DNA from: Streptomyces spinosus
GTDB taxonomy: Bacteria > Actinomycetota > Actinomycetes > Streptomycetales > Streptomycetaceae
Reading direction: 5' to 3'
DNA length: 64,000 bases
Assembly: GCF_020400655.1 (NCBI RefSeq)
Contig: NZ_JAINRC010000004.1
Coordinates: 248,001 to 312,000, forward strand
Positions 54,103 through 63,517 of the stretch are shown in pieces. The position numbers and the translations under genes were made by a program. The notes under the pieces are model-generated. The model worked only from the letters and a program-made list of their open reading frames with translations, was not told the origin of the DNA and ran no database searches. Position 1 is the stretch's first letter. Each line of letters opens with the position of its first letter.

Positions 54103-54917
54103 TCACGCCTGTCCGCGCACGCCTTTCGCCAGCTCACCGGCCAGCTCACGGACCGCCGCGATGCCGGAGGCGTGGTCGGGGGCGTCCAGCATCCGCTTGA
54201 CGAAGGCCGAGCCGACGATCACGCCGTCGGCGAAGCCGGCGACCTCGGCGGCCTGGGCCCGGTTGGAGACGCCGAGCCCGACGCAGACGGGCAGCTCGGT
54301 GCCGGTGGCCCGGGTGCGCCCGACCAGGTCCTGGGCCTGGGTGCCGACGGACTCGCGGGTGCCGGTGACGCCCATGAGGGAGGCCGCGTAGACGAAGCCG
54401 CTGCCCGCCGCGGTGATCTCGGCGAGCCGCTCGTCCTTGCTGCTCGGCGCCACGACGAAAACCGTGGCGAGGCCGTGCTTCTCGGCGTGCTCCCGCCACG
54501 GTGCCGACTCCTGCACGGGCAGGTCGGGCAGGATGCAGCCCGCGCCGCCCGCCTCGGCCAGCTCGGCGGTGAACCGCTCCACGCCGTAGCGGTCGATGGG
54601 GTTCCAGTACGTCATGACGAGCACCGGCTTCCCGGTGGCCTCGTGGGCCTCCCGGACCGTGCGCATGACGTCGGCGATCCGCACCCCGCCCCGCAGGGCG
54701 ATGTCGTCGGCGGTCTGGATGACCGGGCCGTCGAGCACCGGGTCGCTGTGCGGCAGTCCGACCTCGACGACGTCGGCGCCGCCGTCGAAGACGGCCCTGA
54801 TCGCCTCGATGCCGCCGTCCACGGTGGGGAAGCCGGCCGGAAGGTAGGCGATGAGCGCGGAGCGGCCCTCGGCCTTGGCGGCGGCGAGGGTGTCGTTCAG
54901 CAGCTGTACGTTCCCGC

Positions 54918-54921
<4 letters not shown>
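54103..54921 (-). CDS. trpA: tryptophan synthase alpha chain
   Basis: This is a 272-residue TIM-barrel subunit that cleaves indole-glycerol phosphate. The catalytic Glu lies in [45 protein letters not shown], with the following Asp in [12 protein letters not shown]. The phosphate-binding loop region [16 protein letters not shown] is present. The GTG start overlaps the trpB stop by four bases, so the two chains of the complex are made together. The length is normal. Confidence 0.97.
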
Positions 54922-56201
<1,280 letters not shown>

Positions 56202-56316
56202 GCGGAAACCTCACGGTGAGTGCGGTGGGACAACACTGTTCGCCGTGGGGGCGGGGCCGGTCGTACGGCCTCGGGCCGTGTGTGGTTGCTCGCGCACACA
56301 CGGCGGTGGCCGCACG

Positions 56317-56505
56317 TCAGACGGGGATCCCGCGCCCCTTCGGGGCGCGCTGCCATCGGCGTCCGTTGACCTGCCCGGGTTCGTCGCCGATGACGTACCG
56401 GACGCGACGGCCGTGCACGCGGCGCGCGGGGGCGCGGCAGCCACGCGGACGGCAGCCGCGCGCCAGGCGCGCGTGCCGGTCCACGGTCGTCACGGTGAGA
56501 GTCAT
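56317..56505 (-). CDS. trpM: TrpM-like small protein of the trp operon
   Basis: This is a 62-residue, very Arg-rich basic protein with the core RPRGCRAPARRVHGRRVRYVIGDEPGQVNG. It lies between trpC and trpB. I recognise it as the counterpart of S. coelicolor TrpM, a small protein reported to modulate tryptophan biosynthesis and development. The ATG at 56505 is chosen; a TTG three codons upstream is less likely. No domain is evident, and the charge suggests binding to nucleic acid or an acidic partner. Confidence 0.78.
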   Translation of the reverse strand: MTLTVTTVDRHARLARGCRPRGCRAPARRVHGRRVRYVIGDEPGQVNGRRWQRAPKGRGIPV

Positions 56506-56525
56506 CGCCGCCAAGCCTAGCGTGA

Positions 56526-57335
56526 TCAGGCGCGCCCGTGCCGCAGTGCCGGGTGCTCGCCGGCCGCCACCAGGTCGGCGACCGCCGCCTTCGGGTCGCG
56601 GCCCGTCACCAGGGACTCGCCTACCAGCACCGCGTCGGCGCCGGCGTTGGCGTACGCGATCAGGTCGTGCGGGCCGCGGACGCCGGACTCGGCGACCTTC
56701 ACGAGGGTGTCCGGGATCTCCGGGGCGACCCGCTCGAACGTGCCGCGGTCCACCTCCAGCGTCTTCAGGTTGCGCGCGTTGACGCCGATGACCTTGGCGC
56801 CCGCGTCCACCGCCCGCTCGACCTCGTCCTCGTCGTGCACCTCGACGAGGGGGGTCAGGCCGATGGACTCCGCCCGCTCGATCAGCGACTCCAGGGCCGG
56901 CTGGTCCAGCGCGGCCACGATCAGCAGCGCGAGGTCGGCGCCGTACGCCCGGGCCTCCCAGAGCTGGTACGACGTGACGATGAAGTCCTTGCGCAGGACG
57001 GGGATGTCGACCCGCGCGCGCACCGCCTCCAGGTCGGCGAGCGAGCCGCCGAAGCGGCGCTGCTCGGTGAGGACGGAGATGACGGCCGCGCCGCCCGCCT
57101 CGTAGTCGGCGGCGAGTCCGGCGGGGTCGGCGATGGCGGCCAGCGCGCCCTTGGAGGGGCTGGAGCGCTTCACCTCGCAGATCACCTTGACGCCGTCGCC
57201 CTTGAGCGCGGCCACCCCGTCCTTGGCGGCGTGGGCCTTGGCCGCGCGCTCCTTGAGCTCGTCGAGGGTGACGCGTGCCTGCCGCTCCGCGAGGTCGGCA
57301 CGGACTCCGTCGATGATCTCGTCGAGCACACTCAC
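56526..57335 (-). CDS. trpC: indole-3-glycerol phosphate synthase
   Basis: This is a 269-residue TIM-barrel enzyme for ring closure to indole-glycerol phosphate. [16 protein letters not shown] near 50 holds the catalytic Lys and Glu. [22 protein letters not shown] near 115 holds the second catalytic Lys. [14 protein letters not shown] and [12 protein letters not shown] complete the phosphate site. The start GTG 57335 has AGGGGG upstream. It is not fused to TrpF, as usual for actinomycetes. It leads the trpC-trpM-trpB-trpA unit. A small hairpin CGGGTT-TTC-AGAACCCG lies upstream near 57372-57390. No tryptophan-rich leader peptide was seen. Confidence 0.96.
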   Translation of the reverse strand: MSVLDEIIDGVRADLAERQARVTLDELKERAAKAHAAKDGVAALKGDGVKVICEVKRSSPSKGALAAIADPAGLAADYEAGGAAVISVLTEQRRFGGSLADLEAVRARVDIPVLRKDFIVTSYQLWEARAYGADLALLIVAALDQPALESLIERAESIGLTPLVEVHDEDEVERAVDAGAKVIGVNARNLKTLEVDRGTFERVAPEIPDTLVKVAESGVRGPHDLIAYANAGADAVLVGESLVTGRDPKAAVADLVAAGEHPALRHGRA

Positions 57336-57468
57336 GCGAGCGGCCCCCTTCCAGACGGTGGTTCCTTCGGGTTCTGAAAACCCGTGGTCAAACCGATGGT
57401 ATCCGCAGCGGCGCCGAGGCTTCGCATCCGGTGGCGGCCGGTCCCACTACCTGGACATTCGTTGATGA

Positions 57469-57924
57469 TCAAGGATGGAGCCAGCCACCGAACGGCAGGT
57501 TCCGGACGACGGTGAACACCAGCAGCAGGACGCCGGCCGCCCACAGCGGTGCCGGTCCGGGCTCGATCCGCGCCGGTCTGCCGCGTGCCGCGCGGACCAC
57601 CCAGACGGTCCACAGCACGGCGAAGCCCAGGTAGGCGGCGACGGCCGGCGCGTTGTCGCGCAGGGCGGTGACGAGGTCACCGTGCACGAAGGCGTGCGCA
57701 CTGCGCAGCCCGCCGCAGCCGGGGCAGTACAGACCGGTCAGCCGGTACAGGGGGCAGACGGGGTAGTGGCCGGGTTCACCCGGATCGACGGCGCCGACGT
57801 AGGCGAAGGCCCCGCCGACGGCCGCGAGCAGCCCTGCGGGGGCCGCGACCCGGCGCCAGAGGGGGGCGGGCCGCGGCACCGGGCGGCCGAGGGCGTTCGC
57901 CGGGGCGTCCACAGGTGCGTCCAC
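57469..57924 (-). CDS. DUF2752 membrane protein
   Basis: This is a 151-residue protein of unknown function with the DUF2752 core CPLYRLTGLYCPGCGGLRSAHAFVHGD (conserved CPxCGxxR-like motif near 63-90). There are three or four hydrophobic helices. The frame is open far upstream, but GTG 57924 has GGGGGAG nine bases ahead. A terminator hairpin (58002-58028) sits before the longer alternatives, so this start is preferred. It lies between trpC and HGxxPAAW genes, a conserved actinomycete neighbourhood. A link to tryptophan metabolism is only by position. Confidence 0.8.
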   Translation of the reverse strand: MDAPVDAPANALGRPVPRPAPLWRRVAAPAGLLAAVGGAFAYVGAVDPGEPGHYPVCPLYRLTGLYCPGCGGLRSAHAFVHGDLVTALRDNAPAVAAYLGFAVLWTVWVVRAARGRPARIEPGPAPLWAAGVLLLVFTVVRNLPFGGWLHP

Positions 57925-58001
57925 GGCGGCATTCTCCCCCGCCGCCGGCCGGCGTGCCCGCTCGCGCCGCGGCCGGCGGAACCGCCCCCACACACGCGAA
58001 A

Positions 58002-58028
58002 GGCGGCCGGCAGCAAGTGCCGGCCGCC
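58002..58028 (-). terminator. stem-loop after the HGxxPAAW gene
   Basis: A perfect 11-bp stem (58002-58012 with 58018-58028) encloses the loop GCAAG. It lies 20 bases past the HGxxPAAW stop. Confidence 0.8.
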
Positions 58029-58048
58029 CTCGCGGAAGATCCCGGGGC

Positions 58049-58306
58049 TCAGCCCTCCGCGGCGGCCGGCTCCCGCGTGGCGGCGGGCGCGGTGTGCGGC
58101 AGCGTACGGGACTCCTTCGGCTGCCCCAGACCCATGGCACGCATGATGCCGCCGACCACACCGCCGAGGAGCGTGAGGGCCATGCCGGCCCAGAAGCCGA
58201 CGGGCTGGGCCATCACCATGAACGCGCCCGCGACGCAGAAACCGATGAAGGCGATGATGACACCGGTCCAGGCGGCCGGGGTGTGACCGTGGCTGCTGCC
58301 CGCCAT
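58049..58306 (-). CDS. HGxxPAAW family small membrane protein
   Basis: This is an 85-residue protein whose N-terminus HGHTPAAWTG gives the family its name. Two transmembrane helices follow (GVIIAFIGFCVAGAFMVMA and FWAGMALTLLGGVVGGIM), then a hydrophilic tail. Function is unknown, but the gene is regularly found beside trp genes in actinomycetes. GAGGAGC lies six bases before ATG 58306, which rules out the longer frame from 58366. Confidence 0.9.
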   Translation of the reverse strand: MAGSSHGHTPAAWTGVIIAFIGFCVAGAFMVMAQPVGFWAGMALTLLGGVVGGIMRAMGLGQPKESRTLPHTAPAATREPAAAEG

Positions 58307-58466
58307 GACTTGCTCCTCGTTGCTGTGTACGTGTCGTACTGTCCGAGCCGGACGCTCACCGTCCATTGTCCCGTACGCGCACGCGTGCCCGACGCGGGGG
58401 TGGCGTCTGTTTCACCACACTCGGCGCGCACCCTCCGGATCCGGCCCGTGGGGCGCCCCCGCGGAT

Positions 58467-59105
58467 TCAGGCGCCCGTCGGGTCCTCGCCCCGGTCCAGC
58501 GCCTTCCAGATCTCCTCGGGCCGCTCCGGGTCGACCGGCCGGGCCGCGCGCCGCGGACGGGCGGTGCCGCGCTCGTAGCGGCCGGACATCGCGGGCCACA
58601 GACGGCCGTAACGCAGGGCGAGCAGACCGGCGAGCAGGAGCAGCACGCCGCCGGCGGCCGCGACGTAGGGCCAGCCGGTGTGGCTGAGGGCGCCGACCGT
58701 GGCGGAGGTGTCGCCGCTCGCCTTGGCGGCCTGCTCGTCCAGCGCGGAGCTGTCGGAGGCGGACGCGAGGGCCGCGGCGGCGATCCCGGCGCCGGAGAGC
58801 GCGAGCAGCCCCGAGACGAGGAACCGGCCGGCCCTGCGGACGGCGAAGACGGCGACGAGCGCGGCGAGGCCCACTATGGCGAGGGCCGCGGGAACGCCCG
58901 TGACGTCGCTGCCCTTGGCGGTCAGCGGGAACGCGCCGCCGGCCACCGTCGCGGTGCCCTCCGCCCAGCGCTGCCGGGTCGCGAGCAGCGCCACGGCCGC
59001 GCCGAGCGCACCGCACAGGAGGGCCACGGCGAGGCTCCGCCGGCCGGCCCGGGCGGACGCGGCGGCTGGGGAACGGGGGTCAGGTACGGCAGTCACGTAC
59101 TCCAC
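58467..59105 (-). CDS. Trp-operon-associated membrane protein (TIGR02234 family)
   Basis: This is a 212-residue protein with four helices: LAVALLCGALGAAVALLATRQ, ALAIVGLAALVAVFAV, FLVSGLLALSGAGIAAAALA and VAAAGGVLLLLAGLLALRYG. The QRW motif after helix 1 and VTGVPAALA are family features. The cytoplasmic tail has WPAMSGRYER and ends with RPEEIWKALDRGEDPT, a typical actinomycete signature. It follows trpE, separated by a hairpin. Function is unknown; a role in tryptophan or precursor transport has been guessed for the family. GTG 59096 is an alternative start. Confidence 0.88.
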   Translation of the reverse strand: MEYVTAVPDPRSPAAASARAGRRSLAVALLCGALGAAVALLATRQRWAEGTATVAGGAFPLTAKGSDVTGVPAALAIVGLAALVAVFAVRRAGRFLVSGLLALSGAGIAAAALASASDSSALDEQAAKASGDTSATVGALSHTGWPYVAAAGGVLLLLAGLLALRYGRLWPAMSGRYERGTARPRRAARPVDPERPEEIWKALDRGEDPTGA

Positions 59106-59113
59106 TATCGCCT

Positions 59114-59143
59114 GAACCCCGGGTGGGACGTCACCCGGGGTTC
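59114..59143 (-). terminator. stem-loop between trpE and the Trp-associated membrane gene
   Basis: A perfect 12-bp stem (GAACCCCGGGTG at 59114-59125 with its complement at 59132-59143) has a 6-base loop. It lies 14 bases past the trpE stop and 8 bases before the next start. It is a terminator or an intercistronic attenuator. Confidence 0.85.
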
Positions 59144-59157
59144 GTATGAGAAGCGTC

Positions 59158-60657
59158 CTACGCGCGAGCCGGCGCGTCCTGCCCGCCCAGCCGGTTGGCG
59201 GTGTGCACCGCCCGCAGCACCGCAGCCGCCTTGTTGCGGCACTCCTGGTCCTCCGCGACCGGGTCGGAGTCGGCGACGATGCCGGCGCCGGCCTGGACGT
59301 AGGCCGTGCCGTCGCGGAGCAGGGCCGTGCGGATGGCGATCGCGGTGTCGGAGTCGCCGGCGAAGTCCAGGTAGCCGACGCAGCCGCCGTACAGGCCGCG
59401 CCGGGACGGCTCCAGTTCGTCGATGATCTGCATCGCCCGGGGCTTGGGGGCGCCGGAGAGGGTGCCGGCCGGGAAGCAGGCGGTGAGCACGTCGAAGGCC
59501 GTGCGGCCGGGGGCGACCCTGCCGGTGACGGTCGAGACGATGTGCATCACGTGCGAGTAGCGCTCGACGGACATGAAGTCGACCACCTCGACGGAACCGG
59601 GCTCGCAGACCCGGCCGAGGTCGTTGCGGCCGAGGTCGACCAGCATCAGGTGCTCGGCGCGTTCCTTGGGGTCGGCGAGGAGTTCCTCGGCGAGGGCCTG
59701 GTCCTCCTGCGGGGTGGCCCCGCGGTGCCGGGTGCCGGCGATGGGGTGGACCATCGCGCGTCCGTCCTCGACCTTCACCAGCGCCTCCGGGGAGGAGCCG
59801 ACGACGTCGAACCCGTCGAAGCGGAAGAGGTACATGTACGGCGAGGGGTTGGTGGTCCGCAGCACCCGGTAGACGTCCAGGGCGGTGGCCGTGCACGGTG
59901 TCTCGAAGCGCTGGGAGGGCACGACCTGGAAGGCCTCGCCCGCGCGGATGCGCTCCTTGACCTCCTCGACGGCCCGCTGGAAGTCGGGGCCGCCCCAGCG
60001 GGCGGTGTACTCGGGCAGCTCGGAGGGCGGCAGGTGGGCCGGGGGCTGGGCGACGGGGCGGGAGAGGTCGGCCTCCATGGCGTCGAGGCGGGCGACGGCG
60101 TCCGCGTACGCCTCGTCGACGCCGGTGTCGAGGTCGTTGTGGTTGATCGCGTTGGCGATCAGCAGGACCGAGCCCTCCCAGTGGTCCATCACCGCGAGGT
60201 CGCTGGTGAGCAACATGGTCAGCTCGGGCAGCCGCAGGTCGTCGCGTTCGCCGGGGCCGATCTTCTCCAGCCGGCGGACGATGTCGTAGCCCAGGTAGCC
60301 GACCATGCCGCCGGTGAAGGGCGGCAGGCCCTCCTGGTGCGGGGTGTGCAGGGCCTGGAGGGTGGCGCGCAGGGCCGCGAGGGGGTCGCCGTCGGTGGGG
60401 ACGCCGACGGGCGGCGTGCCGAGCCAGTGGGCCTGCCCGTCCCGCGCGGTGAGCGTGGCGGCGCTGCGGACGCCGACGAAGGAGTAACGGGACCAGGAAC
60501 GGCCGTTCTCCGCGGACTCCAGCAGGAAGGTGCCGGGACGCTCGGCGGCCAGCTTGCGGTACAGCGCGACCGGGGTGTCGCCGTCGGCGAGCAGCTTGCG
60601 CGTGACCGGGATGACACGCCGGTCGGTGGCCAGCTTGCGGAAGGTCTCCAGTTCCAT
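59158..60657 (-). CDS. trpE: anthranilate synthase component I
   Basis: This is a 499-residue enzyme making anthranilate from chorismate with an amidotransferase partner not in this window. The feedback site region [18 protein letters not shown] near 45 carries the LLES motif for tryptophan inhibition. The catalytic core has [59 protein letters not shown] and [21 protein letters not shown] 60657 has AAGGTCAG upstream. It starts 11 bases after hisI, so the two genes are probably one transcript. No trp leader peptide is visible in that gap. Confidence 0.97.
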   Translation of the reverse strand: MELETFRKLATDRRVIPVTRKLLADGDTPVALYRKLAAERPGTFLLESAENGRSWSRYSFVGVRSAATLTARDGQAHWLGTPPVGVPTDGDPLAALRATLQALHTPHQEGLPPFTGGMVGYLGYDIVRRLEKIGPGERDDLRLPELTMLLTSDLAVMDHWEGSVLLIANAINHNDLDTGVDEAYADAVARLDAMEADLSRPVAQPPAHLPPSELPEYTARWGGPDFQRAVEEVKERIRAGEAFQVVPSQRFETPCTATALDVYRVLRTTNPSPYMYLFRFDGFDVVGSSPEALVKVEDGRAMVHPIAGTRHRGATPQEDQALAEELLADPKERAEHLMLVDLGRNDLGRVCEPGSVEVVDFMSVERYSHVMHIVSTVTGRVAPGRTAFDVLTACFPAGTLSGAPKPRAMQIIDELEPSRRGLYGGCVGYLDFAGDSDTAIAIRTALLRDGTAYVQAGAGIVADSDPVAEDQECRNKAAAVLRAVHTANRLGGQDAPARA

Positions 60658-60668
60658 GGCCGCTGACC

Positions 60669-61070
60669 TTACTGACCGGATCCGGGTACGCCGGGACCGG
60701 CGTCCTTCAGGAGCACGTCGGCGTCGAAGCAGGTGCGGGCACCGGTGTGGCAGGCGGCGCCGACCTGGTCGACCTTGACCAGCAGGGTGTCGGCGTCGCA
60801 GTCCAGCGCGACCGACTTCACCCACTGGACGTGGCCGGAGGTGTCGCCCTTGACCCAGTACTCCCGGCGGCTGCGGGACCAGTAGGTGCAGCGGCCGGTG
60901 GTCAGCGTGCGGTGCAGGGCCTCGTCGTCCATCCAGCCGAGCATGAGCACCTCGCCGGTGTCGTACTGCTGGGCGATGGCGGGGACGAGCCCGTCGGCGC
61001 TGCGCTTGAGCCGCGCGGCGATCTCCGGGTCGAGGCTGCTGGGCGGGAGGGCACCGGTCGCACTGGTCAT
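60669..61070 (-). CDS. hisI: phosphoribosyl-AMP cyclohydrolase
   Basis: This is a 133-residue zinc enzyme of the third step of histidine synthesis. [42 protein letters not shown] is the family core, [13 protein letters not shown] carries metal-binding acids and [13 protein letters not shown] carries the Zn cysteines. It is a stand-alone HisI without a HisE domain, as in other actinomycetes. It is directly upstream of trpE, which would co-regulate histidine and tryptophan genes. Confidence 0.96.
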   Translation of the reverse strand: MTSATGALPPSSLDPEIAARLKRSADGLVPAIAQQYDTGEVLMLGWMDDEALHRTLTTGRCTYWSRSRREYWVKGDTSGHVQWVKSVALDCDADTLLVKVDQVGAACHTGARTCFDADVLLKDAGPGVPGSGQ

Positions 61071-61176
61071 GGGTCACATTGTGCCGCCCGGGACCGGCGG
61101 CGGGACACGGCCGTCCGAGGAACGGTCACGGCGGCGCGGAGCCCCTCCACGGGTGGGCGGACCTGGTACGTGGCCG

Positions 61177-61182
61177 TAGGCT
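61177..61182 (+). promoter_or_regulatory. -10 box of a probable leaderless transcript
   Basis: TAGGCT fits TAnnnT and ends six bases before the ATG at 61189. The -35 region is weak (TGGGCG-like). No good ribosome site precedes the ATG. Confidence 0.5.
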
Positions 61183-61188
61183 GACAGC

Positions 61189-61824
61189 ATGTCGACCTTC
61201 GCCAAGCGTGAACGGCTTCTCCTCGCCGACCTCTTGGAAACCGTCGGGCCGGACGCCGAGACCCTCTGCGAGGGCTGGCGGGCCCGGGACCTGGCCGCGC
61301 ACGTCGTCGTGCGCGAGCGCCGCCCGGACGCGGCGGGGGGAGCGCTGATCAAGCAGCTCGCGCCGCGTCTGGAGAAGGTGATGGCCGAGTACACGGCGAA
61401 GCCGTACGAGGAGCTGATCCAGCTCGTCCGTACCGGCCCGCCGCGCTTTTCGCCCTTCCAGCTCAAGCAGGTCGACGAGGCGGCCAACATCGTGGAGTTC
61501 TACGTCCATACGGAGGACGTCCGCCGCGCCCAGCCGGACTGGAGCCCGCGCGAGCTGGACCCGGTCTTCCAGGACGCGCTGTGGTCCCGCCTTGAGCGCA
61601 CCGCGCGGCTGATGGGCCGGGGCGTGCCGACGGGTCTGGTGCTGCGCCGTCCGAACGGCCAGACGGTGGTGGCGCACCGGGGCACCCCGGTGGTCACGGT
61701 GACCGGTGAGCCGGCGGAACTGCTGATGTTCGCGTACGGCAGGCAGCGCGCGGCCGAGGTGGAGCTGGAGGGCGACGCGGAGGCGATCGCCACGCTGCAC
61801 GAGAGCAGGCGGCTGGGCATCTGA
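61189..61824 (+). CDS. TIGR03085 family metal-binding protein (DinB/MDMPI fold)
   Basis: This is a 211-residue protein of the TIGR03085 group, related to the mycothiol-dependent maleylpyruvate isomerase N-terminal and DinB-like four-helix fold. AKRERLLLADLLETVGPDAETLCEGWRARDLAAHVVVRERRPDAA near the start holds a likely metal His. NIVEFYVHTEDVRRAQPDW near 104 holds the next His. LMFAYGRQRAAEVELEG is the family end. Mycothiol-dependent transferase activity is plausible but unproven. It is followed 12 bases later by a VOC-family gene. Confidence 0.9.
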   Translation: MSTFAKRERLLLADLLETVGPDAETLCEGWRARDLAAHVVVRERRPDAAGGALIKQLAPRLEKVMAEYTAKPYEELIQLVRTGPPRFSPFQLKQVDEAANIVEFYVHTEDVRRAQPDWSPRELDPVFQDALWSRLERTARLMGRGVPTGLVLRRPNGQTVVAHRGTPVVTVTGEPAELLMFAYGRQRAAEVELEGDAEAIATLHESRRLGI

Positions 61825-61836
61825 GAGGACCGGCCC

Positions 61837-62235
61837 GTGATCAAGGTGGCGATGACCGGAGTGTACGTGGACGACGTGGCGGTGGCGCACGCCTTCTACA
61901 CCGAGGTCCTCGGCTTCGAGACCCGTACGCGCATGGACCTCGGCGACGGCACGCTGTTCGTGACGGTCGGGGCGCGGGAGGGCGCCCAGCCGGATCTCCA
62001 GTTGCTGCTGGAGCCCGGCCAGGGCCCGATCGCGGAGCCGTACCGCAGGGCGCTGTACGAGGCGGGGCTGCCGTGCATCGTCTTCTCCGTGGATGACCTG
62101 GCAGCGGAGTACGAGCGGCTGCGCGGCCTCGGCGTCCGGTTCACGCACCCCCCGCAGGAGCAGGGGCCGGTCGTCGCGGCGGTGTTCGACGACACCGTGG
62201 GCAATCTGGTGCAGCTGGTTCAGCCCAGGCAGTGA
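61837..62235 (+). CDS. VOC (glyoxalase/dioxygenase fold) family protein
   Basis: This is a 132-residue single vicinal-oxygen-chelate domain made of two beta-alpha-beta-beta-beta modules. HAFYTEVLGFETRTRMDLGDGTLFVTV and the second-half IVFSVDDLAAEYERLRGLGVRFTHPPQEQG are typical. The Asp/Glu/His metal ligands are only partly recognisable, so the activity is unknown. GTG 61837 has AGAGGA eight bases upstream. It is probably co-transcribed with the preceding gene. Its 3' end is only seven bases from the convergent MFS gene, with no terminator between. Confidence 0.88.
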   Translation: MIKVAMTGVYVDDVAVAHAFYTEVLGFETRTRMDLGDGTLFVTVGAREGAQPDLQLLLEPGQGPIAEPYRRALYEAGLPCIVFSVDDLAAEYERLRGLGVRFTHPPQEQGPVVAAVFDDTVGNLVQLVQPRQ

Positions 62236-62242
62236 GCGCCGG

Positions 62243-63496
62243 TCAGCCGGGGAGTTCGGCGCGGCGCAGGGCCGGTACGGCGAGGGCGACGGCCCCGCCG
62301 AGCCCGCAGACGGCGGCGCTGGCGGTGAACACCGGGCCGGGGCCCCAGGCCCCGATCGCGGCGGCGGCGAACGGCATGCTCAGCGGGGTCAGGCCGAGGC
62401 TGACCCCGCTGGAGACGGAGGTGACCCGGCCCAGGTAGGCGGGCTCGGACGCGGTCTGGAGCAGGGCGCCGCACATCGCGCCGCTGAGCCCGGTGAGCAG
62501 GCCGACCAGCACGGCCGTGGCGACGGCGGCGGCGAGATGCGGTACGTAGGCGAGGGCGCCGACGGCCACGCAGCCCGCGATGAGGGCGCACCCGGCGACC
62601 AGCCCGGCGCGCGGCAGCCGCCCCCGGACGGTCAGCAGCAGTGACACGGCCCCCGCGCCGACCGCGAACCCGGCGAGCACCCAGCCCATGCCCGCGGCAC
62701 CCCAGCCGCGCCGGTCGGCGAGCAGGGTCAGACCGACGTTCAGCGGTCCGACGAAGCCGAGGTCACCGAGGGCGATGGCGACCATCAGCGGCGCGAGCAC
62801 CCGGTGCCGCCGGATGTAGCGCAGCCCGGCCCTCAGGTCGCCCCACGCGGTTCCCGCCGTGCCGGGCGTGCCGTCCTGCGGTAGTTCCCGTACCCGCACG
62901 GACACCAGCAGCGGGAGCGACACGGCGATGAGGAGCCCGGCGACGGCGAAGGCGGCCGGGGCTCCGCCGGTGGCCACGGCGAGTCCGCCGAGCGGGGCGC
63001 CCACGACGCTCGCGAAGCGGATGGCGAGGCCGCGCATGCCCTGGACGCGGGCGAGCTGGTCCTTCTCGGTGAGACGGGCCGGCAGGGCGCCCACGGCGGG
63101 CATGAACACGGCGTCGACGGTGCCGAAGACCAGCGCCAGCAGGGCGAGCGGCCACAGCCCGGGGCTGGTCAGGAACAGCAGGGCGGCCACGGCGAGGACG
63201 GCGGCACAGCGCACGGCGTCACTGCCGATGACGACCCGGCGCGGTCCGAACCGGTCGGCGACCACTCCCCCGCCGAGCATCAGCACGGCCCTGGGCAGCG
63301 CGCTGGCCGACATCACGAGCCCGGCCTGCGCGGGGCTCCCGGCCTGGACGGCGGCCCAGGACAGGGCGAGGTAGTAGACGCTGTCGCCGAGCATCGAGGA
63401 GGTGTAGGCCCCGAGCCACCGCAGCACGTTGGGGTCGCGGTGGGCCCGCGCGGCGGCGGGCGGTACGAGCGTGGCGGTCGCGGGAGGGCTGGTCAC
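62243..63496 (-). CDS. MFS transporter (MFS_3 / EntS-like)
   Basis: This is a 417-residue 12-helix transporter. WLGAYTSSMLGDSVYYLALSW is helix 1 of the EntS-like group. GGGVVADRFGPRRVVIGSDAVR is the loop 2-3 motif, and ARVQGMRGLAIRFASVVGAPLGG is typical of the group. EntS-like proteins often export siderophores or drugs; the substrate here is not known. AGAGGACC lies before the GTG start. It follows an ArsR-type regulator gene by 21 bases, so the pair is likely one regulated operon. Confidence 0.9.
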   Translation of the reverse strand: MTSPPATATLVPPAAARAHRDPNVLRWLGAYTSSMLGDSVYYLALSWAAVQAGSPAQAGLVMSASALPRAVLMLGGGVVADRFGPRRVVIGSDAVRCAAVLAVAALLFLTSPGLWPLALLALVFGTVDAVFMPAVGALPARLTEKDQLARVQGMRGLAIRFASVVGAPLGGLAVATGGAPAAFAVAGLLIAVSLPLLVSVRVRELPQDGTPGTAGTAWGDLRAGLRYIRRHRVLAPLMVAIALGDLGFVGPLNVGLTLLADRRGWGAAGMGWVLAGFAVGAGAVSLLLTVRGRLPRAGLVAGCALIAGCVAVGALAYVPHLAAAVATAVLVGLLTGLSGAMCGALLQTASEPAYLGRVTSVSSGVSLGLTPLSMPFAAAAIGAWGPGPVFTASAAVCGLGGAVALAVPALRRAELPG

Positions 63497-63517
63497 GGGG
63501 GCTGGTCCTCTCAGACG

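Noticed and set aside
60658..60668. trp attenuator or leader peptide before trpE
   Set aside because: Only 11 bases separate hisI and trpE; no Trp-rich short frame fits.
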